Notes: generated from the letters alone by a model not told the origin. Numbered from the stretch's first letter, positions 33,866-43,282 are shown. The stretch: 64,000 nt of DNA from an uncultured Eubacteriales bacterium (GCA_900542465.1 UQNS01000004.1:1-64000); one strand, 5' to 3'. A program made the numbers and translations.

Positions 33866-36091
33866 TTACACCTCCTCCCCGTAAAGTTCTTCTTTAGTCA
33901 TCTGAGACTCCGCAATTTCTCTGTAAGTTTTGCAGTTTTTCAGAAGTTCTTCGTGTGTTCCCTTACCCACGATGCTCCCCTTATCCATAACAAGGATCTG
34001 ATCCGCATGTAGTATGGTTGAGACCCTCTGAGCAACGATGATCTTTGTCACATTTCCCAGTTTTTCTTCTAATGCTTTTCTAAGCTTTCCATCAGTCTTA
34101 AGATCAAGAGCAGAAAAGCTATCATCAAATATCAGAAGTTTAGGGTCCTTAGCTATAGCTCTGGCAATAGACAGCCTCTGCTTCTGGCCGCCGGACACAT
34201 TGGTTCCGCCCTCTGCGATCGGGGTATTGTAGCCTTCGTCTTTTCTGGAAATAAATTCTGATGCCTGGGCTATATCCGCTGCCTTTTCGATCTCTTCCTG
34301 ACTTGCATCACTCTTTCCATATGCAATATTGCTGCTAATATCACCTGTAAAAAGGATCCCCTTCTGAGGAACATATCCTATTGCCTGACGGAGAGAGCTG
34401 ATCTCCAGTTCCTTAACATTAATTCCGTCAAATTCAACGCTTCCGTCCGATACTTCATACAGCCTTGGTATCAGCTGGATGAGTGTTGACTTTCCGCTTC
34501 CGGTAGCTCCTATAACAGCTGTTATCTTGCCAGCCTTAGCTGTAAATGAAATATTATGCAATACCTCTTCATCCGATCCCGGGTAAGCAAAGCTGACGTT
34601 CTTAAACTCAACTTCTCCTCTGGGATTCTTTACCACAACAGCATTATCTGCATTTTTTATAGATGGCTCTGTTAACAGTACCTCATCGATACGTTTAGCC
34701 GCTACTGCGGACCTTGGAACGATAATGGCAAGTATGGTAAGGAAAAGAAATGACATTACGATCTGCATGGCATATGTTATAAATGCTGTCATCTGTCCGA
34801 CCTGCATCGTGCCTGCATTTATACGGTTAGCTGAGAGCCAGATAATAAGTGTTGAAAGTCCAAACATTATAAACATGAATATAGGCAGCATAAACGCCAT
34901 AGTCTTATTGACGAATACCTGGACCTTATAAAGATCCCTGTTGGCTTTCTCAAATCTTTTCTCTTCTCTTTTTTCTGAACCAAATGCACGTATTACGGGA
35001 AGACCTGTCAGGATCTCTCTGGAGATCCTGTTTAAATTATCTACCAGCTTCTGCATTGATTTAAACTTAGGCATAGCAATAGCCATAAGAGCCATCATGA
35101 TTCCAAGGATCGCAATAACAGCCAGCGCAATGACCCATCCCATTCCTACTCCTGTTGAAATAACTCTTATTATTCCTCCGATCGCAATGATCGGTGAATA
35201 TAATGCCATTCTCAGACCGATCGCTGTCGTCTGCTGGATCTGCTGAATGTCATTGGTCGTACGTGTAATAAGAGATGCTGTCGAGAATTTTTCGATCTCT
35301 GCATTTGAAAATCTCATAACATTATCGTAAACACTGCCTCTTAAGTCTCTTCCGACAGATGCACCGATCTTGGAAGCCATAAATGATACCAGTATCATGG
35401 CTGTCGCCAGAATTCCGGCAAGAAGGATCATCAATCCTCCCTCTTTCCACAGATATGACTGCTGTTTTTTATTCAAGTCGATACCTGCCGCTTCATCCTG
35501 TTTTTTTGCAAATGCAAGTCCCATGCTTTTCCGGATGGTAGAACCTCCCATGGCCTCCATCTTGTCTTTCATCGTATCTTTCATCTCAGCAAGATCGTCC
35601 TGCGTCATTTGACCTGACTGTAGCATTGCTGCAAATACCGCTCTTACATCTGCCGGATATGAAGTAATCCCCATCTGTGCCGGAGTCACTCTGCTCCCCT
35701 GCTCCGCCAGCATTTTATTTAATGATTCTTCATCCAGGCCCGAGAACTGATCATCCAAAATTAATGCCATGGATAATTTGGAGTCCAGTGTATCCAAAGT
35801 TTTTTTATCCGTGTAATTAATTTCATATATATCATTCGTACTATTTTTGTAAGCATCTTCCCAGGCCTGTTTTTCTTCATCATTCATGAATATCTTCGCT
35901 GATTCATATTCACTCTTTGTTATCTTTTCGGGAAGCACATGCTCAACTCCCGAATTCTGTATACCTGTATCAATGATCTTAGATGTAAGGTCAGGCAGTG
36001 TAAGGTCACAGAAGGCTTCTATTATCAGAAGCAATACTATGCCCAGCAACATGCCTTTATATGGTTTTAAACTCTTTAACCAACGAGACAT
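33866..36091 (-). CDS. ABC exporter half-transporter with extracellular insert and degenerate catalytic residue
   Basis: A 741-residue half-exporter, ~130 residues longer than its partner. The extra length is a hydrophilic domain of about residues 35-210 inserted between the first two membrane helices, probably extracellular. The ATPase domain has Walker A GATGSGKST and signature VSGGQKQ. Walker B reads LLIFDDSFSALD, so Asp replaces the catalytic Glu, the mark of the non-canonical site in heterodimeric exporters. The substrate is unknown; control by MarR suggests a drug or toxic amphiphile. Confidence 0.92.
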   Translation of the reverse strand: MSRWLKSLKPYKGMLLGIVLLLIIEAFCDLTLPDLTSKIIDTGIQNSGVEHVLPEKITKSEYESAKIFMNDEEKQAWEDAYKNSTNDIYEINYTDKKTLDTLDSKLSMALILDDQFSGLDEESLNKMLAEQGSRVTPAQMGITSYPADVRAVFAAMLQSGQMTQDDLAEMKDTMKDKMEAMGGSTIRKSMGLAFAKKQDEAAGIDLNKKQQSYLWKEGGLMILLAGILATAMILVSFMASKIGASVGRDLRGSVYDNVMRFSNAEIEKFSTASLITRTTNDIQQIQQTTAIGLRMALYSPIIAIGGIIRVISTGVGMGWVIALAVIAILGIMMALMAIAMPKFKSMQKLVDNLNRISREILTGLPVIRAFGSEKREEKRFEKANRDLYKVQVFVNKTMAFMLPIFMFIMFGLSTLIIWLSANRINAGTMQVGQMTAFITYAMQIVMSFLFLTILAIIVPRSAVAAKRIDEVLLTEPSIKNADNAVVVKNPRGEVEFKNVSFAYPGSDEEVLHNISFTAKAGKITAVIGATGSGKSTLIQLIPRLYEVSDGSVEFDGINVKELEISSLRQAIGYVPQKGILFTGDISSNIAYGKSDASQEEIEKAADIAQASEFISRKDEGYNTPIAEGGTNVSGGQKQRLSIARAIAKDPKLLIFDDSFSALDLKTDGKLRKALEEKLGNVTKIIVAQRVSTILHADQILVMDKGSIVGKGTHEELLKNCKTYREIAESQMTKEELYGEEV

Positions 36092-36137
36092 CTGCTATCT
36101 CCTCTCATTTTCGCTGCAATTTATACTCATATTATTT

Positions 36138-36608
36138 TTATTCCTCATTCTTTTTGAACTCTGACAGTTCTTTCTCTACGATATCGGCCAGTCCGTTAAG
36201 TTCTTCGACCAGGCGCTCTGTATGGGATTCTCCAAATTCATCAAATACCCTGTCCCAGAAAGCCTTAAATATCTCCTGTTTTTCCATATATAACTTTCTG
36301 CCCTCGGAACTCAGTCTTACAAATGTCTTCCGCTTATCATCGCAACATTTTTCTCTCTTAACTAACTTCCGATTCTCGAGTTCCTTTAAAGCTCTGGAAA
36401 GCGCCGTTACACCCATGTGCTTTATCATCGGATTATTCTTAAGCTCGCTGACTGCAACTTTTTCTTCTCCAGACTCTTTTTCATACTTATAAATTTCTGC
36501 AATAACATGATAATCTGTGAAATTACACTCACCCATCAATGCTGCAAAATTCCTTTTACTAAAACGGTGCCCTATGTTCATAACCTGATTTTTCAAGTCT
36601 TCTCTCAC
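36138..36608 (-). CDS. MarR-family transcriptional regulator of the exporter operon
   Basis: A 156-residue winged-helix regulator. The DNA-binding region spans about 35-105 (AALMGECNFTDYHVI, then VSELKNNPMIKHMGVTALSRAL as recognition area, and a wing KREKCCDDKRKTFVRLS). Start is GTG with a near-perfect AGGAGGTGATT ribosome binding site. It is the first gene of the operon with the two ABC exporter halves. Palindromes in its own promoter suggest autoregulation, released by an exporter substrate. A pair of adjacent Cys (CC) in the wing could sense oxidants or metals, which is speculative. Confidence 0.9.
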   Translation of the reverse strand: MREDLKNQVMNIGHRFSKRNFAALMGECNFTDYHVIAEIYKYEKESGEEKVAVSELKNNPMIKHMGVTALSRALKELENRKLVKREKCCDDKRKTFVRLSSEGRKLYMEKQEIFKAFWDRVFDEFGESHTERLVEELNGLADIVEKELSEFKKNEE

Positions 36609-36631
36609 TTAATCACCTCCTTTTAAAATAG

Positions 36632-36681
36632 TTAACGCTGTTAAGTATTAATATATTAACACCGATAATTAACAGTGTAAA
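36632..36681 (-). promoter_or_regulatory. MarR operon promoter with two operator-like palindromes
   Basis: On the minus strand, TTTACA (36681-36676) and TAATAT (36658-36653) are separated by 17 bases. A palindrome TTAACGCTGTTAA (36632-36644) lies just downstream of the -10 and a related copy TTAACAGTGTAA (36669-36680) overlaps the -35. This is the expected arrangement for MarR autorepression. Confidence 0.6.
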
Positions 36682-36701
36682 GTATTTTGTTTCATACAAA
36701 T

Positions 36702-36729
36702 AAAAAAACGGCAGCCCTGCCGTTTTTTT
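36702..36729. terminator. Bidirectional hairpin terminator after the asparaginase gene
   Basis: AAAAAAACGGCAG pairs with CTGCCGTTTTTTT around a two-base loop region. It closes the minus-strand asparaginase gene. Confidence 0.9.
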
Positions 36730-36754
36730 GAGTATATTTACTTATACGAAACTT

Positions 36755-37780
36755 TTACTTCTTCAATGACTCGGCAATGACCGCATTGACATATGCCGAT
36801 TCAAATGACTGACTGAATAATTTAACTGTATTATCGTATAGCTTAAGTTTTTTCAGGCTTTCATAGACTTCTGCAGCATCCTCTTTAAATGATGCGAGGT
36901 AAAGTGTTTTGCCTTCTCTTCTGCATTTTTCTACAAGGACCTGTATATTAAGGGCCTCATTTGCTGCATCTGTGCAGAATGTGGATGAGTGATAAGAATA
37001 GACCATTACGGCATCATATCCCTCAATATTTATCAGACTGTAATTCAGACCCGGATATGGCCTGATCGCAAGTACATTGGCCTTAATATCAGTCCTTCCC
37101 TCTATTATCCTCTGCCTCTCATCAGTTCCATTAATTGCAAGACACCTATTATCATGCATATTGTTAGGCACAGGTCTCCAGGCATAACCTCCGGTCTCAA
37201 GATCGATCCCGTCAGGGTAAAACTCAAGGAAGGCCTGATCTCCGTATATTCCAAAGTCATCCGATGCAGTATCTGCCTCTGTTAATTCGCTCGCTCTGAT
37301 GATCTCAAAAAAATCCGATGCCCACGACACATATACGTCATTGTACATCCCCGTCAGACTGAGGTGATCGATCAGATCTACCGCCCCCGAAAAATTCTGC
37401 AGTCCGTTGCTTTTTTGCTTTGTTAAAACTGCATTTGAAGAAACCAGTACTATAGGACATTTTACAAGTCCTTCATATAATATCCCCAAAAAAGCCGCTG
37501 TATATGACAAGGTATCTGTTCCATGAGTAATAATAACTCCCTTATAAGCGGAGAGATCTATATATGATAAGGTTCTTACCAGATCGGACCATACATCCGG
37601 GCTTGCATTTTCACTTAAAATAGTGAAAGGCTGAACGCATTCAAAGCGTCCAACCTTTCCACTGGTCTCCTCGTACATACGGATAAGGTCATACGCAGCT
37701 TCCCGGGCCGGTGCAATAAAACCAGCCTGTGAACAGCTCCCTATGGTACCTCCCGTTAATATCACGAGTATATCTTTCAT
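36755..37780 (-). CDS. ansA: L-asparaginase (type I-like)
   Basis: A 341-residue cytoplasmic enzyme hydrolysing asparagine to aspartate and ammonia. The N-terminal TGGTIG motif (9-14, nucleophile Thr12) and the second-threonine motif THGTDTLSYTAAF (85-97) are present, as is the substrate loop ILSENASPDVW (54-64). No signal peptide, so intracellular. It starts 10 bases after the Na/Pi cotransporter gene ends and may be co-transcribed with it. Glutaminase side activity cannot be judged. Confidence 0.93.
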   Translation of the reverse strand: MKDILVILTGGTIGSCSQAGFIAPAREAAYDLIRMYEETSGKVGRFECVQPFTILSENASPDVWSDLVRTLSYIDLSAYKGVIITHGTDTLSYTAAFLGILYEGLVKCPIVLVSSNAVLTKQKSNGLQNFSGAVDLIDHLSLTGMYNDVYVSWASDFFEIIRASELTEADTASDDFGIYGDQAFLEFYPDGIDLETGGYAWRPVPNNMHDNRCLAINGTDERQRIIEGRTDIKANVLAIRPYPGLNYSLINIEGYDAVMVYSYHSSTFCTDAANEALNIQVLVEKCRREGKTLYLASFKEDAAEVYESLKKLKLYDNTVKLFSQSFESAYVNAVIAESLKK

Positions 37781-37789
37781 TTCTTACTT

Positions 37790-39643
37790 TTAATCCTCTG
37801 AATTTTTGATCTTATCTTCCATTGCATCTGCCGTTCCTTCTTTATAAACAACAGCAGGTTCAGGCAATTTGAATCTGTTGGCATATTCTCTGAATTCATT
37901 CTGGAACTCTTCACTGTTGACACCCTTGACCGTATCCAGATACTCATGCATATCAAAGCTTTCCTTTCCGACCTCGATAAGAGTAACTGCAATATTAGAA
38001 CAGTGGTCTGAAACTCTTTCAAGGTAGATATTAAGGTCAGATAATATAAAGCTTGTTAACATTGAACACTGGCCTGATGAAAGGTAGTTGATCCTTCTTT
38101 CCTTCATCTGAAGACTCAGATTATCTACTACCTCTTCAAGAGGTTCAACCTTTTCCGCAAGAGAAACATCATTGTTTTCAAATGCAGTAAACGCCAGACC
38201 CATTATTTCCGTGACAGAATCACAGAACACTCTCATCTCTCTTGAAATATGAGGTGTAAATTGTTCATTTTTATCATGCATTTCTTTTGCTGATTCCAAA
38301 AGATTAGTAGCATGGTCTGAAATTCTTTCAAAATCACCGATCGAATGAAGGAAAAGTCCCAGCTGATCTGATTCATGTGTATTAAGATCCTTGGCACCGA
38401 GTTTTAAAAGATATGAACCGAGTTTATCTTCGTACTCGTCTGCCTGATTCTCCATCATAATGACTTTATCTGCGGCTTCCTCATCCCACTTCCAAAGAAG
38501 TCCGATAGCCAGTTTCATACTTTCATGAGCTGTTCTGGCCATTTCCGCCGCAACTACTTTACTCTGCTCAAGAGCAACTCCCGGATTGGACAGGAAACGT
38601 TCATCAAGACGTGCCAATACTTTCTTGTGGTTGCCTGCATTTGTCTCCTCTTCGATCTCTTTTGCGTCGGATCTGACTGTGGCACAGGCCAGTTTAACGA
38701 GCATTTTCCTGTTAGGAAGAAGTATTCCTGTTGTCACAAGGTTGAATACTGTATGGAATACAGCAATTCCCATTACAGAAGCCGTACTGTTAAGAAGTGC
38801 AAGCGGATGGAAGGCATTTATCGTATAGAATACTACCATAAAGAGTCCCGTTCCTATACAGTTAAAGTAAAGATGCATAAATGCGGCTCTTTTCGCATTC
38901 TTATTTGTTCCAATACTTGAAATAAGCGCTGTTATACATGTACCGATATTCTGTCCCATGACGATAGGCAGAACACTTCCGTATGATACACCACCGGTAA
39001 GTATGATGGCCTGCAATATACCCACAGACGCAGTTGAACTCTGTACAGCCGCTGTAAAACCAATTCCGACCAGAAGTCCAAGAACAGGATTGGAAAGTGC
39101 AGCAAAAAGTTCAATAAATCTAGGATCATTAGCAAGCGGTGACACTGAGTCCGTCATCAGCTCCATTCCCATCATAAGGATACCGAATCCAAATATTGCC
39201 ATTCCCAGTGTTTTTGACTTTTCTCCCCTTTTTATGATGGTGGCAATAACTACACCTATTATGGCGAACACCGGTGCAAATGTTGCTGGCTTCAAAAGGT
39301 TGATAAAGAAGTTGTCTCCGCTAAGCCCCGTAAGAGAAAGGATCCATGAAGTAACCGTAGTACCAACGTTAGCACCCATGATAACGCCTGAAGCCTGCTC
39401 AAGGGTCATCAGTGAGGAATTAACAAAACCTACGACCATAACTGTCGTGGCCCCAGATGAGTGGATCAATGCTGTAATACCCGCTCCAACGATTACAGCC
39501 TTAATTGGGTTAGATGTAATACGACCGAGAAACGTCTCAAGCTTTCCGCCTCCAATTGCAGAAAGTGACGCTCCCATAGTATGCATTCCGTATAGAAAGA
39601 TAGCCAATCCTCCTAAAAACCATAGCCAATTTGATAATGCCAT
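37790..39643 (-). CDS. Na+/phosphate cotransporter (NptA/YjbB-like) with PhoU-like tail
   Basis: A 617-residue membrane protein. The transport domain (1-310) holds the two inverted repeats of the Na/Pi cotransporter family with the motifs HSSGATT (repeat 1) and QSSTASVG (repeat 2). The cytoplasmic C-terminal part (about 335-570) is a PhoU-like helical bundle. It begins MALSNWLWFLGGLAIFLYGM, typical of the family. It may export or import phosphate; the PhoU-like domain suggests regulation by phosphate status. A striking AT-rich palindrome lies about 90 bases upstream. Confidence 0.9.
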   Translation of the reverse strand: MALSNWLWFLGGLAIFLYGMHTMGASLSAIGGGKLETFLGRITSNPIKAVIVGAGITALIHSSGATTVMVVGFVNSSLMTLEQASGVIMGANVGTTVTSWILSLTGLSGDNFFINLLKPATFAPVFAIIGVVIATIIKRGEKSKTLGMAIFGFGILMMGMELMTDSVSPLANDPRFIELFAALSNPVLGLLVGIGFTAAVQSSTASVGILQAIILTGGVSYGSVLPIVMGQNIGTCITALISSIGTNKNAKRAAFMHLYFNCIGTGLFMVVFYTINAFHPLALLNSTASVMGIAVFHTVFNLVTTGILLPNRKMLVKLACATVRSDAKEIEEETNAGNHKKVLARLDERFLSNPGVALEQSKVVAAEMARTAHESMKLAIGLLWKWDEEAADKVIMMENQADEYEDKLGSYLLKLGAKDLNTHESDQLGLFLHSIGDFERISDHATNLLESAKEMHDKNEQFTPHISREMRVFCDSVTEIMGLAFTAFENNDVSLAEKVEPLEEVVDNLSLQMKERRINYLSSGQCSMLTSFILSDLNIYLERVSDHCSNIAVTLIEVGKESFDMHEYLDTVKGVNSEEFQNEFREYANRFKLPEPAVVYKEGTADAMEDKIKNSED

Positions 39644-39732
39644 TGCAACCTCGCTTTAATTAAATAAATATAATTTTTATAAAACAAATAACTTCTTTAT
39701 AATAATGGAAAGAAAAATAAATATCCATTTAA

Positions 39733-39766
39733 TTATTAAAGATATTTAAATAAATATCTTTAATAA
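39733..39766. repeat. Perfect 16-base inverted repeat with 2-base centre (AT-rich palindrome)
   Basis: TTATTAAAGATATTTA is followed by AA and then by its exact complement TAAATATCTTTAATAA. It lies between the Na/Pi cotransporter gene and the 89-residue protein gene. It could be an operator (for example of a phosphate-responsive regulator) or a weak hairpin; with almost no GC it is a poor terminator. Confidence 0.75.
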
Positions 39767-39773
39767 AAGAAGA

Positions 39774-39795
39774 TTGCCCCACCAAAATGCGGCAA
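39774..39795 (-). terminator. Possible weak terminator after the repeat-rich small protein
   Basis: TTGCC pairs with GGCAA over a 12-base loop; the minus-strand side continues TCTTCTTTTATT. Short stem, so only tentative. Confidence 0.35.
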
Positions 39796-39806
39796 CCATT
39801 CTCTTG

Positions 39807-40076
39807 TCAATCTTTTCCTTTAATCTTTTCACCCAGTTTGCCCATGCCGTCTTTGATCTTGCCTCCTACATTTTCAGCACCATCAATTATCTTATTCCCG
39901 GCATCTTTAAGCTTATCTCCAAATGACTCATCGTTTCCGTTTTCATCTTTTCCGTCAAATACATCCTCAACCTTTTCTTTTATGTCTCCGGCCTTATCTG
40001 CCACCTTATCCTTGATGTCGCCTGCCACATCTTTTACTTTATCAAAACCATCTTTGATCTTATCTCCTAAGTCCAT
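39807..40076 (-). CDS. Small helical Lys/Asp-rich repeat protein (CsbD/LEA-like character)
   Basis: An 89-residue hydrophilic protein made almost entirely of amphipathic helical repeats: DKIKDGFDKVKDVAGDIKDK, VADKAGDIKEKVEDVF, DKLKDAGNKIIDGAENVGGK and IKDGMGKLGEKIKGKD. No Cys, Trp or His. The composition resembles stress-related LEA- or CsbD-like proteins, which is a resemblance of character, not a family assignment. I chose the ATG (MDLGDKIKDG) with AAGGAGG upstream; an earlier start nine codons before would overlap this SD. It is divergent from the SseB-like gene. Confidence 0.72.
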   Translation of the reverse strand: MDLGDKIKDGFDKVKDVAGDIKDKVADKAGDIKEKVEDVFDGKDENGNDESFGDKLKDAGNKIIDGAENVGGKIKDGMGKLGEKIKGKD

Positions 40077-40217
40077 GGTATCCTCCTTATCGTAAAACAA
40101 CAATTTACACTAAAATTATAATTCTCCGCATATGATTTCGCAAGATTTTTATTTTTTTTTACTTATCTTTTCGTGTTATACTTAACTAACGAAAAATTTT
40201 AAACATGGGGGTTTAAT

Positions 40218-41558
40218 ATGTCAGAAAATACTAAGGAAAATACTAATCCATCGGTTATAACTGAATTTGATTCTGTTTTTAAGATCGATGATGTATACAC
40301 CGTACAGCGCGATAATGTACCTACAACCTTCCTGTCGGGATATATTCTTAAGGGCACTCTCCATAATGGCGAGGGCATAGTTGTATACAATGAAGAAGGA
40401 AAGCCTGTACTCACCTGTAAGATCACAGGTATTGAAAGAATAGGACGCGAGTCATTCGAAGAGATCACCTTTGAAGAAAACGCCGGTATGGATAATGCCT
40501 ATGGTATATGGGTCGACAATGACAACGCTGACCTTTTCAAACCGGGCCATAACATAACCAGTCTTGTTAACGGAAAAAATAAAAAAAATGCTGACAGACT
40601 CACAGAAGAAAGGATCTCTGAGATCTTAAACATTCTTGCCAATAATGACCGCGATGGTCTTCGTTTCCTTTCCATCCAGGAATTATGCGCTCTTCTTCGT
40701 AAGCTTGATAAGGATAATGATGAATCCGAAAATGATATCAGAGAATTTATCTCCAGCCTTCTTTACAAAAAGATCAGTGACGCTGAAGAAATATATATGA
40801 CGATCGATGAGACGACCAAGCAGCCATTTTTTAACAGCGGCCTTGTAGATATATACTCTGTGAAGTCCTACGCTGAAGATGCTGTTGATTTTTATGGCAA
40901 GCAATTCCGAAAATTACAGGTCGTGACTGCGAACCAGAAAACTATGAGCGTTAAACCATTCGTATGGCTGACACTTCTGGGTATGAAGCAGATAACTGTT
41001 GACAATGGTCAGCACCATGTAACTCTTGATGTTGAACGTTTTCTCACTGATGAAGATAAAAAATCCACATTAATAGAAAACAGTCCTGCTCACCCTCCTT
41101 TTTACAATCCTGAATTCAGAAATGCAATGAACACCGCCCTTTCTGAGCTTCGCTGGCCTGTAAACTATCCTCAGAGAAAAGAGAACTGTGAAGCTAAAGA
41201 TACGAAAATGTGGGAAGAATTTAACAAGTCACATCTTCTCCTTACGATCAAGCAGAATAACGATGATGCAGTTAATAAAGGACAGGTCGCTATTCCTCAT
41301 ATCAACAACGGGAATAATGAAGAATTTATCGCACTCTTTACTGATCTTGACGAAATGCAGAAACTGTACAAACTTGATGATTGGGGAATGATGATCGTTG
41401 GACCTGCACAGGCACTTGAACTTGATGATAATGTAGGTATCGTCATTAATCCAATGAGTGAAAACCTTGTGATCCCAAAAGAAAAATTAGCTGACTTCCG
41501 GGAGAAGATCTTAAGCGGCAAAAGCCCTAATGCTCCGGAGGCAACTACCAAAGCCTGA
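40218..41558 (+). CDS. SseB-like protein with N-terminal EF-Tu domain-2-like barrel
   Basis: A 446-residue cytoplasmic protein. Residues ~20-115 (VFKIDDVYTVQRDNVPTTFL, then GTLHNGEGIVV and ITGIERIGRE) resemble the beta-barrel domain 2 of EF-Tu-like GTPases, but there is no GTPase domain. Residues ~310-435 resemble the SseB domain (LLLTIKQNN, FIALFTDLDEM, VGPAQALELDDNVGIVINP). The middle, including a helical segment at 125-190, is unassigned. SseB proteins have been linked to sulfur metabolism and secretion, with no settled biochemical role. SD GGGGG lies 8 bases before the ATG. Monocistronic, with a terminator behind. Confidence 0.65.
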   Translation: MSENTKENTNPSVITEFDSVFKIDDVYTVQRDNVPTTFLSGYILKGTLHNGEGIVVYNEEGKPVLTCKITGIERIGRESFEEITFEENAGMDNAYGIWVDNDNADLFKPGHNITSLVNGKNKKNADRLTEERISEILNILANNDRDGLRFLSIQELCALLRKLDKDNDESENDIREFISSLLYKKISDAEEIYMTIDETTKQPFFNSGLVDIYSVKSYAEDAVDFYGKQFRKLQVVTANQKTMSVKPFVWLTLLGMKQITVDNGQHHVTLDVERFLTDEDKKSTLIENSPAHPPFYNPEFRNAMNTALSELRWPVNYPQRKENCEAKDTKMWEEFNKSHLLLTIKQNNDDAVNKGQVAIPHINNGNNEEFIALFTDLDEMQKLYKLDDWGMMIVGPAQALELDDNVGIVINPMSENLVIPKEKLADFREKILSGKSPNAPEATTKA

Positions 41559-41571
41559 TTCAACCGCATGA

Positions 41572-41616
41572 AGCGCCTGCAGCCTTAGATCTCTCTAAAG
41601 CTGCAGGGCTTTTTTC
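41572..41616. terminator. Hairpin terminator shared by convergent genes
   Basis: GCCTGCAGC pairs with GCTGCAGGGC followed by TTTTTT on the plus strand, ending the SseB-like gene. The convergent prepilin-peptidase gene ends inside the loop (stop at 41595-41597), so the two genes share this element. Confidence 0.85.
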
Positions 41617-42017
41617 ATTAAAATAAAAGAAAAGCCAAGGCTTATGTATGGCCCCATGGCTATACTCCCTCTCTTTGCAAGTGCAAAGGGAAAAGCAAGT
41701 ATCAAGCTCACACCTAAAGCTTCTGCCCCATCCGGAAATCCTGTATATAAAGATAGTACAGAAATTAATTTAATGTCTCCTCCTCCAAACTTTTTGTCTG
41801 AAAGTTTCTGACTAATGACTATAATACCTGCGTTTACCAATACAGATATGATCGGCTCATGCAAAAAATTCCAGGTATCTGCTGTAATTAAAATCCAGAC
41901 CGGAAACAGAATTATTAAGATAAGGATATATTTATTGGGGATCTTCTTATGACTGATATCTTCTATTGAGATGAGGATCAGAATAAATACTATTAGTATG
42001 ATAAAGATAAAATTCAT
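41595..42017 (-). CDS. Type IV prepilin-like peptidase (A24 family), short form
   Basis: A 140-residue membrane protein consisting only of the A24 aspartic peptidase domain. The catalytic Asp pair is Asp20 (SIEDISHKKIPN) and Asp81 (FGGGDIKL), both within conserved motifs. The N-terminal methyltransferase domain of PilD is absent, so it resembles CpaA/FppA-type short enzymes that process prepilins or flp-type pilins. No pilin or secretion genes are nearby, so its substrate is elsewhere in the genome. Confidence 0.82.
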   Translation of the reverse strand: MNFIFIILIVFILILISIEDISHKKIPNKYILILIILFPVWILITADTWNFLHEPIISVLVNAGIIVISQKLSDKKFGGGDIKLISVLSLYTGFPDGAEALGVSLILAFPFALAKRGSIAMGPYISLGFSFILMKKALQL

Positions 42018-42133
42018 ATACTGATTATATATTTTATTTCAGCTTTTGTACAGCATATCCCACGAATTTTTTCTAAGTAAGTGTTGTTGAGTTATAATAG
42101 GCTCATATTATATAAAAACCAGGAGATTTAAAA

Positions 42134-43225
42134 ATGAAAGCTTTTGATCAAAGCTCTTACGCAGAACCTGTTAAAAATGAGATCGGCATAGTATTGGCAG
42201 GCGGAGGAACTAAGGGCGCCTATCAGATCGGTGTATGGCAGGCTTTAGCGGAAAACGGCATCATGGAGCATATAACCGGATTTTCAGGCTCCTCCATCGG
42301 TGCATTCAATTCAGCATTAATGGTAAACGGAGATCTGGATCTTGCAAAACATATATGGGAGGAGGCCTCATTTTTCGACTTTGTAAATTTAAATGATGAC
42401 CTTATCCTTGGAAAAATAAAAGATGGAATGAATATGTCTGTGGCAGAAAATATTGCAGCTAATATAAAACTTAAAAGTGCCGGAAAGAGCGCTCTTTTAA
42501 AGGTTGCTAAAACTTCTCTCAGTACAGCCGGTCAGGGTATAGATAAAGCCGGCAGTACTATAGAAAAACTACTTGATCCAAAACAGTGGGGAAAAAGAGA
42601 ATCCGCTTCCGTTTCTCCAAATGCTCTGAAATATAATCGAAATAAAATGCGTAATTTCTCTATATGGTTTATGCGCAATCTTTTTGGCTCCGGCTATGCA
42701 ACTCCTGACCGGCTGAAGGGCATACTGGAGAAAAATTTTACATATAATGAAGACAGGAAGAATAGTCTAGATGTTTTTTCAACTGTCTGCAAATGGTATG
42801 TTAAGGATGATGTCTCAGGAAATGCTGAATATATAAGCTGGAAGGGTCTCGGCCGTGAAAAAATAATAGAATTGATAATAACCAGTGCTTCTCTTCCGAT
42901 TTTATATCCTGAAAAATGTCCGGGCAGCGATTTTGTATATGTTGACGGTGGCTATGCCGATAATGAACCTATAAAACCCTTATACGATGTCGGATATAGA
43001 AAAATTTTTATAGTCTATCTCGACAAATACAAAGGCAGCAAACTGAAAAAAATAATCAAGGAACAGGAATCGGCCTTTCCAGGATGTGAATTCCTGCGTC
43101 TGATCCCCGGGAAAAATTTTGATGACAGTTTTAACAGATCATGCATCATAACAAAGAAAATGACCGATTCAAGAATGTCAGCCGGTTATTCCGACTGCAA
43201 AAAAATCATATCGGAAAACCTGTAA
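42134..43225 (+). CDS. Patatin-like phospholipase
   Basis: A 363-residue protein with a patatin fold. The oxyanion loop GGGTKG is at 23-28, the nucleophile elbow GSSIG at 52-56 (Ser54), and the catalytic Asp at about 271 in VYVDGGYADN, so the Ser-Asp dyad is complete. A middle insertion of ~90 residues (105-195), Lys/Ser-rich, separates these. No signal peptide; probably a cytoplasmic or membrane-associated acyl hydrolase. SD AGGAG; the promoter has a TATAAT about 40 bases upstream. Confidence 0.87.
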   Translation: MKAFDQSSYAEPVKNEIGIVLAGGGTKGAYQIGVWQALAENGIMEHITGFSGSSIGAFNSALMVNGDLDLAKHIWEEASFFDFVNLNDDLILGKIKDGMNMSVAENIAANIKLKSAGKSALLKVAKTSLSTAGQGIDKAGSTIEKLLDPKQWGKRESASVSPNALKYNRNKMRNFSIWFMRNLFGSGYATPDRLKGILEKNFTYNEDRKNSLDVFSTVCKWYVKDDVSGNAEYISWKGLGREKIIELIITSASLPILYPEKCPGSDFVYVDGGYADNEPIKPLYDVGYRKIFIVYLDKYKGSKLKKIIKEQESAFPGCEFLRLIPGKNFDDSFNRSCIITKKMTDSRMSAGYSDCKKIISENL

Positions 43226-43282
43226 TTAATAGTATTTTTATTATAATTCATACAATAGATCGGTTTTAGGTATAAATTTAAC

